Source: Ruminococcaceae bacterium UBA1213 (GTDB lineage: Bacteria; Bacillota; Clostridia; Oscillospirales; Acutalibacteraceae). Taken from it: a stretch of 21,645 bases of DNA. A program made the position numbers and the translations under genes. Shown piece after piece: positions 7,530-15,500 of this stretch. How positions within the stretch are numbered: the stretch's first letter is position 1; each line of letters starts with the position of its first letter. The notes below the pieces were generated by a model that saw nothing but the letters and a program-made list of their open reading frames with translations, was not told the DNA's origin and searched no databases. The stretch covers positions 1 to 21,645 of the forward strand of contig DBXL01000039.1 in the NCBI GenBank assembly GCA_002309275.1, written 5' to 3'.

Positions 7530-8291
7530 TCACAGCACTTCCATTAAAATTACGCTTTTGTCATCGTCATACCTGGCCGAAGATGACATGATTTCCGATA
7601 CGGTATCTTCCCCTCCGGAAGAACTGCCGATGATTCGCTCAATATCCGCTTCAGCGAGCATACTCAGACCGTCCGACATGATCAGCACTTTGTCACCGAC
7701 AGACATTTTTTCGACAGTCCGGACTTTGAGCAGTCCTTCAGACAATTTTCTGTATTCGCCCAGATAATGCGTCAGTATCCTGCCTCCTTCATACTGATCC
7801 TGTTCGGGTTCTTCCGCAGCCCGGTTATGTATGACGGAGAGCATGGACATTGTCTGTGAAACATTGTTGAAGCAGTATATGGGGGAATCTCCGATATTGG
7901 CAGCAACAAGAAAATCATCGGCAATCACAACGGCACTGATTGTTGTTCCGCTTCCGAAACCGGGAGTTGCCGTTTCGCATACAACACTATTGGCACTTTC
8001 CAGTGCATATATCATGGCTTCGATGAGCCGGTCACGGTAATTCAGGATAGAAAAGCCGTTTTTTTCCGTTTCATAGTGGTGTATGGTCTTTTGTATAAAA
8101 CTTGAAGCAAACGTTTCCGCCGCCGCACAGGCACTTATTTTCCCGTTTGCCATTCCTCCCATTCCATCGCAGACAATCCCTATATTGAGCATGACATCAT
8201 TATAGGGATTTACTTTCATATATACGACACAGTCTTCATTTTCGCTGTGCATAACGCCTGCCAGCGTTGCAGAACTGATTTTTATTTCCAT
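7530..8291 (-). CDS. PP2C-family protein phosphatase
   Basis: The product has 253 residues; AAAGGAG lies about ten bases before the ATG. PPM/PP2C motifs are seen in order: HSENED (15-20), VCDGMGGMANG (40-50) with the metal ligands Asp42-Gly43, GSGTTISAVVI (113-123), ANIGDSPIY (131-139), LIMSDGLSM (203-211) and the closing DDDKSVI (242-248), where most family members have DNITVI. All metal-binding acidic residues appear present, so it should be an active Mn/Mg-dependent Ser/Thr phosphatase. It is soluble, of usual family length, and lies 13 bases from the kinase gene, whose product and targets it most likely reverses. The kinase-phosphatase pairing is a standard PrkC/PrpC or PknB/PstP arrangement. 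Confidence 0.92.
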   Translation of the reverse strand: MEIKISSATLAGVMHSENEDCVVYMKVNPYNDVMLNIGIVCDGMGGMANGKISACAAAETFASSFIQKTIHHYETEKNGFSILNYRDRLIEAMIYALESANSVVCETATPGFGSGTTISAVVIADDFLVAANIGDSPIYCFNNVSQTMSMLSVIHNRAAEEPEQDQYEGGRILTHYLGEYRKLSEGLLKVRTVEKMSVGDKVLIMSDGLSMLAEADIERIIGSSSGGEDTVSEIMSSSARYDDDKSVILMEVL

Positions 8292-8306
8292 AACATACTC
8301 TCTCCT

Positions 8307-9902
8307 TTATGCCCCGTATTCAATAATCTCTCCTTCGGCTATTTTGGAAAGGTCAGGGCTGTCGGAACGGCTGTTTTCATCTGTTCTGACAGCGACTGTA
8401 TCCTCAACGGCATTATATATCTGATTCAAGGTGCTTTTCATATCGGTAGAATTGGCTTTTCCCTCAAACGGATACTGCACCAGAACGACTGCATATTTAT
8501 GCCCGTTTATATCTGCATTGCTGACGGTCCAGAGAGCTTTTTTGAGTTTTTCCGTTTCGTCCCCGACTTCGGCAGTTCCCGTTTTGACGCCTATATATTT
8601 TCTTTCATCGTTCTTAAAAAAGTAAGAAGGACTGCTGTTGTTGTTGAGCATGGCATAATACAGTTTTTCTGCCGTTTCGGGACTTGTCAGCTCATAGGAG
8701 CCATGCTCGGAAGCAAGACCTTTTATTCCGTAAAAACGGCTTATTTCATCAAGGTTTTCTTCTTTGCCCCGGCAGTCTTTGATACTTTTTATCATATGGG
8801 GTTCTGTAACTTTTCCGCCGTTTATGATGGCGGCGGCTATCATGGCATTGTGGACAGCCGATATTTTTACATATCCCTGTCCGAAGCCCGTGGCGGCCGT
8901 GTGATACATTTTATCTTCGTATGAATGGCTTTCCGGCATATCGTTAAGTTCCCATAAGCTTTTCATACAGCCGAAATCAAAATCCAATTCCTTTCCTATG
9001 CCCATGCGGTGAACAATGTCGGTCATTTTTGTTCTTGCGTCTTTTGTTTGCATCATGGCATTGGCAAAGAATACATTGGAGGAACGCCCCAGGGCAACAA
9101 GATAATTGATCCGGCAGTTATCGTCATAGCCGCCGTCTTCGGTGTACCAGTTGCCTATATTGTAACCGCCTATGGAAAAAGGTGCTTTATCGCTGAAAAG
9201 TATATTTTCTCCGCCGTCTTCTTCCAGTATCATAACAGAAGTGAGCAGCTTGAATGTTGAACCCGGCCAGATCATGTCGCTGCCGGAGTAGAACAGGTTT
9301 TGTTTCTGACTGTCGGGTTCGTCAGCGTTGAATGTCGGGAAATCCACACAGGCGAGCATTTCGCCGTTTTCCGCATCAAGAACGACTGCAGAACCTCTTT
9401 TATCCGTTCCTCGCTCTTTTTTGTATATGTCGAAAACTTTTTTCTGAAGCTTGTGATCTATCGTAAGGAATATATCTTTTCCACGCAGGTTGTCGCCGGA
9501 ATTGTCCCTGAGAACATCATAATATTTCCCGATAAGACCTTCGCAGAGAGATTTTTTGTTTTTCATGGTGTTCAGCAGGGGAGAATATATTTCATTGTCT
9601 ATGTAGATTCCCTTGTGAACTGCCGGATAGCCGGAAAAATCACATAATTTCACGCCGTTCCTGTCAAATATATCTCCGGGAACAATATCCTGAGCGTCGG
9701 TGTCAAAGGCAAAGGCAGAGGACTGTTCAGCGGACTGTCCGGAGGAATGTTTGATAATTACTGATCCCTTGCCGACCAGCCTGTCATAACCGCCGGCTTT
9801 GAATACAAGAACGACACCCAGCAGAGCAAAAGAGAGTCCTATCAGCATCATGATCACATTCTGACGGGTAAGGCTTATTTTTTTCAGCAGATTTCTGGAC
9901 AA
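8307..9902 (-). CDS. Class B penicillin-binding protein (peptidoglycan D,D-transpeptidase, PbpA-like)
   Basis: The product has 531 residues. The start is TTG at 9902, decided by AGGAGG at 9911-9916 with an 8-base gap; no ATG fits. A membrane segment at 16-34 anchors it with the rest outside. GDIFDRNG (76-83) is the usual entry to the pedestal domain of FtsI/PBP2-type proteins. The transpeptidase motifs are all present: S215-T-F-K218 (acylated Ser and base Lys), S274-S-N276 and K440-T-G442. ATGFGQGYVKISAVHNAM (337-354) is also typical. There are no PASTA repeats, and the length is close to mycobacterial PbpA. It directly follows a SEDS gene, the partner that makes the glycan strands this enzyme would crosslink. 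It should be a working beta-lactam target and a second copy beside the housekeeping set. Confidence 0.93.
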   Translation of the reverse strand: MSRNLLKKISLTRQNVIMMLIGLSFALLGVVLVFKAGGYDRLVGKGSVIIKHSSGQSAEQSSAFAFDTDAQDIVPGDIFDRNGVKLCDFSGYPAVHKGIYIDNEIYSPLLNTMKNKKSLCEGLIGKYYDVLRDNSGDNLRGKDIFLTIDHKLQKKVFDIYKKERGTDKRGSAVVLDAENGEMLACVDFPTFNADEPDSQKQNLFYSGSDMIWPGSTFKLLTSVMILEEDGGENILFSDKAPFSIGGYNIGNWYTEDGGYDDNCRINYLVALGRSSNVFFANAMMQTKDARTKMTDIVHRMGIGKELDFDFGCMKSLWELNDMPESHSYEDKMYHTAATGFGQGYVKISAVHNAMIAAAIINGGKVTEPHMIKSIKDCRGKEENLDEISRFYGIKGLASEHGSYELTSPETAEKLYYAMLNNNSSPSYFFKNDERKYIGVKTGTAEVGDETEKLKKALWTVSNADINGHKYAVVLVQYPFEGKANSTDMKSTLNQIYNAVEDTVAVRTDENSRSDSPDLSKIAEGEIIEYGA

Positions 9903-9910
9903 TGTATATT

Positions 9911-9916
9911 CCTCCT
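9911..9916 (-). promoter_or_regulatory. Ribosome binding site that fixes the TTG start of the PBP gene
   Basis: AGGAGG, eight bases before TTG at 9902-9900, overlaps the TAG stop of the SEDS gene at 9915-9917. Termination and re-initiation are therefore probably linked, as expected for a one-to-one SEDS-PBP complex. Confidence 0.7.
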
Positions 9917-11993
9917 AAATCAGTAATGCAGCCAGCAGCATAACTGAGGCAGTGATAAGTTTGAAAATATCCTCCATGTCGGGCCATACAAAAAGGTAGC
10001 TCCAAAAACTCTTTTTGAGTTCGGTTTCTCCCAGAGCCCACCGGTCAAGCAGTTCTTCATTTTTACGGCTTATCTGCATAGTATTGGCAGATATTTCGGC
10101 TATAAACATAGTAATGGCAAGACTTATGGTCTGAATCATACCGCCGTTTGAAACATACATGAGCGGTACGCCGGAGATAGGAAACAGTGACAGATTAATG
10201 CAGATATGCAGTAAATTCTGTGCAGCCAGAAGGCATACGCATATAAATCCGAGAGTCCGGTAGTAGTCATCGTCAGCCTTTTTCAGACTCCTGTAAGCGA
10301 CAGCAATCAGGGCAGCATACAAAGCTGTAAGAACCAGTCCTGCAGCAACACCCAGTGAATGCACTATCTGTCCGAATATCATATCGGATTCAGCAACGGA
10401 TATTTGAGTGCTTTCGTCTGAATCTTCGGGACAGCCGAACCAGCCTGCCGACCTTCTGGCATTGATAAGCTGTACATACTGCGAACCGCTTCCCCTGTTG
10501 ACATAAAGGTCCTTGTCCGGATCGGCATTTTTGAAAGCATATATTCTCTGGTCAATCTTCATGATACGGCTGAGAACAAAATTATATTCGGAAAAACTGC
10601 TTGTTTCGTCAAATATGCAGTGTTTTGCCGGGTTTTCGTCAGATGAAACAAATCTGTCGGGATTGGTATATATGATATATACCAGCTTCATTCCCGCAAT
10701 AATCAGGGCAAAAGACAGAATGCACGCTGTGGAAAGTATCTTTACCCAAAGCTTGTTTTTGGGGAAGAAAGCCTCTTTCAGCTCCCGCAGGGGAACACAC
10801 ATACAGGTCACAAAAGCACCTGTCAGAAGAAGCACCGCCATCGTACCCATTTCGGAACAGAGGACAAACATCACTGCCGTCAGAACATTGTATATCAATG
10901 CACACCACAGCCTGTTCAGCACGCATTTATTTCTTTGTGCTTTCACGAGCCTGCCGGAAATGGGAAAAAGTATGATATTTTTCTTGTTTTTCTTTCCGAG
11001 CAGACCTGCCATTATGAGAATATAGGCTATTTTGGTCAGTTCGAGGAGATTCAGGTCAGCGAATTGTATGGAAGCCCCGTCGCCGTCTGCAAACAGTGCC
11101 ATAACACCCATCAGAAACATCTGGAATATGAATACGGCAATTATCATGATGTCAAAGTTCAGGCACAGCACATTGAATGCGACCATTCCCGCAACAGCCA
11201 GAGCAAATCCTATCAGTATATTTCTTGTTATTTTGCGTGCATTGTCAAATCTCTGCGAATCAGCCATATCGTCTGCCATCATTCTGTAAGAGGGGATATA
11301 CTCACAGTCCGACAGCACAGCATCAAGCTTTTCCGCTTCCGCAATGCTCAGGGGACTTTCAAAATTGCCGTTATCGGAACGATACAGCATGATATGTTCA
11401 TCGGCAAGATTTTTATTTTTGGTATCGGCTTTCAGGACGGAATCACATAATTTTTCATATATGTCGTTTTTTTGTTCATCATTTTCCTTTTTGCCGACAA
11501 GAATGTCCTTTCTGTTTTCAAGATAACGCATGGAGCCGATAATATCTATATGGGCAACTTCACCGGCACTCTCAAAAGCCTTCTGTGCATTATCGGGAAA
11601 AATAAGGTATTTACTGCAGATATTCACGGAATCTTCTATATTTTTCTTATCTTGGGGGTATCTTGCCGTAATTTCCTCCGAGCAGGCAGTTTCATATATG
11701 ACATTCAGTGTTTTTCTTACGGGTGCGGTCACAGAAAATGTCATTGCCTGTGCAAAAATGCCGGCAGCCATGATAAATGAAGTAACAGCAATTATTTTTG
11801 CATCGGACCTGAGCAGTATTTTCAATATGCACATCATGCCCAGAGAGATGACCACAAGAACCGCCAGGGGCAGAACATAACAGTAGGCTTTTTCCACTGT
11901 CATGCTGAAATAGATGACAACGGCACTCATCAGACCGATATAAATCAATACTGACCGGAACTCACTGATTTTTGCTAAAATATATCCTTTCAC
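9915..11993 (-). CDS. Divergent SEDS-family (FtsW/RodA-like) membrane protein with a large outside insertion
   Basis: The product has 692 residues against about 400 for FtsW or RodA. SEDS landmarks are present but drifted: LLELTKIAYILIMAGLL (316-332) for the PSELxK helix, SEMGTMAVLLLTG (380-392) for QPDLGTxxV, GSQYVQLINARRSAGWFG for GYQxxQSLxAxGSGGxFG, SVAESDMIFG (532-541) for PExHTDFIFA with Asp537 at the position of the essential SEDS Asp, and LFPISGVPLMYVSNGG (603-618) for LLPVTGVPLPFISYGG. Residues 88-255 form a hydrophilic insertion that predicted topology puts outside the cell. After the signature there is a cytoplasmic stretch and a further hydrophobic segment at 674-692. Its role is probably glycan-strand polymerisation with the PBP encoded next. 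The GTG start at 11993 is uncertain, as no good ribosome site precedes it. Confidence 0.8.
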   Translation of the reverse strand: MKGYILAKISEFRSVLIYIGLMSAVVIYFSMTVEKAYCYVLPLAVLVVISLGMMCILKILLRSDAKIIAVTSFIMAAGIFAQAMTFSVTAPVRKTLNVIYETACSEEITARYPQDKKNIEDSVNICSKYLIFPDNAQKAFESAGEVAHIDIIGSMRYLENRKDILVGKKENDEQKNDIYEKLCDSVLKADTKNKNLADEHIMLYRSDNGNFESPLSIAEAEKLDAVLSDCEYIPSYRMMADDMADSQRFDNARKITRNILIGFALAVAGMVAFNVLCLNFDIMIIAVFIFQMFLMGVMALFADGDGASIQFADLNLLELTKIAYILIMAGLLGKKNKKNIILFPISGRLVKAQRNKCVLNRLWCALIYNVLTAVMFVLCSEMGTMAVLLLTGAFVTCMCVPLRELKEAFFPKNKLWVKILSTACILSFALIIAGMKLVYIIYTNPDRFVSSDENPAKHCIFDETSSFSEYNFVLSRIMKIDQRIYAFKNADPDKDLYVNRGSGSQYVQLINARRSAGWFGCPEDSDESTQISVAESDMIFGQIVHSLGVAAGLVLTALYAALIAVAYRSLKKADDDYYRTLGFICVCLLAAQNLLHICINLSLFPISGVPLMYVSNGGMIQTISLAITMFIAEISANTMQISRKNEELLDRWALGETELKKSFWSYLFVWPDMEDIFKLITASVMLLAALLI

Positions 11994-12004
11994 TTTTCAT
12001 AATG

Positions 12005-12022
12005 CCGCTCTGACGAGAGCGG
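12005..12022 (-). promoter_or_regulatory. Stable stem-loop in the leader of the SEDS gene
   Basis: CCGCTCT at 12005-12011 and AGAGCGG at 12016-12022 form a perfect 7-bp GC-rich stem with a 4-nt loop in the only sizeable gap of the operon (50 bases). No T run follows, so it is not a terminator. It ends 11 bases before the GTG start and could limit ribosome access, mark a processing site or set the ratio of SEDS-PBP to the upstream proteins. Confidence 0.55.
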
Positions 12023-12043
12023 ATTCCCCTTTCCTTGATATTT

Positions 12044-12583
12044 TCAATGCAGTTTTATTTGTATGTCCATGTAGTCATCTTCATTTTTTCCCCGAATGCG
12101 GAAAAGATTCTGCCCTGCACGGGTATAAAGCGGAACTTCGTCCCTCATTTCAGAAAGGGAATTCTTTTTTATTTTATACATACGGACAGCAATATTCAAA
12201 GTCCTGATATAATAAAGTTCCCCTTTTTTTTCGATGCAGAACAGGACATCTCCGAATTGTTCCGCACCGTGTATAACTATATCGCTGTTTTCGGAAATGC
12301 CCACTGTAACATACGGTTTTTCGATATATACTCCGTCAATATGTTTTGATTCTCCGCCGGTGCATACAGTGACTTCCATAAGCGGATAAGTGCCCGCTGC
12401 CGTTTCATCAGCGAGAATATAACGGCAGTATATGACAAATCCGACTGCTATTCCGGCAAGCACCGCAAATTCCGCAATGACGGGATACTGTGAGAGAATA
12501 TACAGCAATGCTGCCGGAAGTCCCACGGCAGCCGCCGCAGCAGCTCCCCTCTTCAGCCAAAAATCAATCGTTTTCTTTTTCAT
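12044..12583 (-). CDS. Two-TM membrane protein with a degenerate FHA-like domain
   Basis: The product has 179 residues. Its ATG overlaps the TGA of the upstream gene by four bases (ATGA). Two membrane segments at 13-30 and 34-57 are separated by a short turn, placing the C-terminal domain on the same side as the N-terminus, probably the cytoplasm. Residues 85-179 resemble a forkhead-associated domain: VTVGISENSDIVI (92-104) fits the GRSxxxDI strand with Gly95, Ser97 and Asp101-Ile102, and strand-rich LFCIEKKGELYYIRTLN and PLYTRAGQNLFRI follow where the later FHA strands lie. The SxxH and NG motifs that hold phosphothreonine are not visible. It may bind protein without phosphate, or have a shifted pocket. 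Next to a SEDS gene and near a kinase, it corresponds in position to the FHA gene of actinobacterial wall-signalling loci. Confidence 0.6.
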   Translation of the reverse strand: MKKKTIDFWLKRGAAAAAAVGLPAALLYILSQYPVIAEFAVLAGIAVGFVIYCRYILADETAAGTYPLMEVTVCTGGESKHIDGVYIEKPYVTVGISENSDIVIHGAEQFGDVLFCIEKKGELYYIRTLNIAVRMYKIKKNSLSEMRDEVPLYTRAGQNLFRIRGKNEDDYMDIQIKLH

Positions 12584-15500
12584 CGTTTTTCACCTGTCAC
12601 CGGTACAACATGAATGCCGTACTGTTTTCCGATATTATGCACTTTTGCAGCCCCTGTCAGTCCGTCTTCCGCTGAAGTTCCCTGTACACTTTGTTTCACA
12701 CCCGGAACAGCGTATGCATTTTCATTCTTATCACTGACTTCAGGCACATTCATTCCGATATGCCGTTTTATCTTTTCAATTACACCGCGCTTGTCATCTG
12801 AAAGCTGCTTTTTTTCTTCTTTTCGGATGAGAGCCTGCCAGTGTTCTTTCAGAGTCATCTTTACTTCGGGGGGGATGATATATTCACTGTCATAGGCATC
12901 GAATATATGCTCTCTTATTACTTCCATCTCATAGGATGCGGTGACAGCATTTTTTTCTATATACCATATATACCATTTTACCAATACATATTCCAAAGCA
13001 AATTTCAGAACACCAAGATACTTGTATTTCTCATTAAGAATGCCGTAGGCTGAATTCCAGGCAAGCATTTCCAAAAAGTCTGCTGAGCTTTTCAGCTTTT
13101 CCACAATTTCGATATGAAAATATCCGCTCTGCCGACAGCCGATAATATCCGACAGTTCAAAAAAGCTCATAAAAAGAAAATCATCTGTTCCCGGACCGTT
13201 CTGATACTCACGGGGGGCAATATTATCGGCACATTCCTCAAGAATAATATTCAGAGCCTGCCGCAGTCCATCAATATTATTATTTTTCTGTATGGAATCA
13301 GATGTTCCGCATTTTGTTTCAATCTCCTGTTTCTGCTTTCGGAGCATCTCTTTCATGTCGATACTTTTTATGCTGTATCCCCTGAACAAAACATAGACAA
13401 AAAACAAATTTGCAGTAATATCATTGCAGGCTTTACCGTCCGCAATAATATCCGTGTATTTTTTCATTTCCGAATAATTGAAAGGACTGCTCTGATAAAG
13501 ATTTGCAAAGTGTTCCTGCGTGCATCTGACAGTTTTTTTCCAGAATTCCCTGAGAAATTCTGTATTTTGTTTCAGGTCGGCATACAAGAGCCAGAATGCC
13601 GAAAAATTTCCTTCCCGCATATTCTTTTCAGCCGTTTGTTCCATTTTTCTGCTCTGCTCTTTGATATAATAGTTCTGTACATTCTCATCTTCCTGCCCGA
13701 AGGTATGCAGGATAAAAATACCCGTTCTGTATTCCGAAAAAGAAATATTCTGATTTTCAAGCAGTTTTGCCGTCTTTTCAAACGCTCTTCTGCTGAAAGT
13801 TATCTTTTTTTTCTCAAGACTGTTTTTTATCTCTGAAAGCGTATTACAGTCATCTATTTTTTTGTTTTCCTTTCTGCGTTTCTCATAATCGTCTCTGATT
13901 TTCTTCAGATGTGCTTTTCTCTGAGGGTCTGCACTGCAGTTTTCTGCAACGTCCATATAACGTTCCTGCGTATTTTCATCAAGTTTTTCGTTGTTTTCCA
14001 GTTCGTCTATGAACCAGTCAAACAGTCTTATGTCAGATTCTTTTTTTAAAGCGTCAACATCTGCTACGGATCTGAATACCTCTATTTTTTTCGACACGGC
14101 AGACCATTCTTTCAAACCGCCGTCTGTATCGCCGGCGGATATTTTTTTCTCACAGGAATGAAACTGCTCTTTTATATCGTTTTCAACATATACGGCATAG
14201 TCCCGGAACTGTTTTTTCTTTTCCTCATCCACTGCAAGCTTGTCCGCTTCCCTGATACAGAGTGCTTTTGTGTCATCATCAAGATTTTCAGCATTATACA
14301 GTTTTCCCATGAAACCGTTGAATAATCTTGCGCCAGACTCTTTTTTCAGTTCCTCCAAAACAGCGGAACCCACTGCCGATGCCCATACCTCCAGACCAGA
14401 CGAATAATTGTTCAGATTCTCCAAACCGAGCTTCATATCCGCACCGAATACATTGTTCTCATAATTTTGGTATTCCTGTTCTATATGTCTTTTTATGATT
14501 TCATATAATTTTGTTTTTTCGTCGCTGTCAAGAAGGGACATATCTATATTTTTGTAAATCAGGCTCACTTGTACGGAATCGCCGGCAAGCAACTTCATGT
14601 ACTGATATTTTTGAGTGTTATCAAAAACAGCTTTTACACGTTCAGCGACAGACTCTGTTTTTTTTGTTTCCCTGCTGTCTGCCACACTGTCGCAGGGAGG
14701 AATATTTCCGCCGAAATTATCATAAATAACACGGTGAATGCCTGTTTTGCCGGAAATGCCCGAAAGATAATAATAATTTTTCATTGCCGTTTTTTCTGTA
14801 CGGCACAGCTGTTTTACTTCATCAAGCTCCATAAAATGAAGGACATCTGTCTGCAGACTGCCATAGCCTGCAAACTTGATGGAAAAAGCAGTGATTTTTG
14901 AGGAAATATCCTGATTGAATTCCCAATAGAATCCAAAAAGACAGGCTTTTGCATGACAGGTTTCTTTTGTTGTGAAACCGCTTCCTGACATTCCGATAAA
15001 GTCGGCAGGCACGATGCAGTCCCACAGCATTGTTTTAAGAATGCTGTCGTCTGTTTTATCTGCAAAAGACAGGTAGATATAATTTTTCCCTCTGCAGACA
15101 GCCTGCACAAAATGCTCATATACTTTTTTCATGCTTTCCCTGAACAGTTCATATTTCGGGTATCCACTGCAGGTTTGTCCGAAATCCCTGTTCCAGTCAA
15201 ATATATCTTTCAAATTTTCCGGATTGGTGCTGTTGGCTTCCAAGTCGGTGAAATTATGCACGATAACAGACAGCCTTTCTATATACAGCTCTCTGAGTCC
15301 GTCATCCTCTTGGGGGAAATCTCCCATTTCTTTTCTGGAATTTCCGCTGACAATGGTATATTCCCGATAAAATCTGTTTTCTTCCCTGCAAAATGCATTG
15401 AACTCACCGGCACTCTGTTCATCTGCAAAATCTGCTTCAAGTTCACTGCATACGGTTTTCCATAATTTTACGGTTTCTTTGTTTTTGATATTATTTTCAC

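Noticed and set aside
8307..11993. Housekeeping division or elongation genes (ftsW/ftsI or rodA/mrdA)
   Set aside because: The SEDS protein is far too long and divergent, and no usual dcw or mre neighbours are present. A dedicated accessory pair fits better, so I give no gene symbols.
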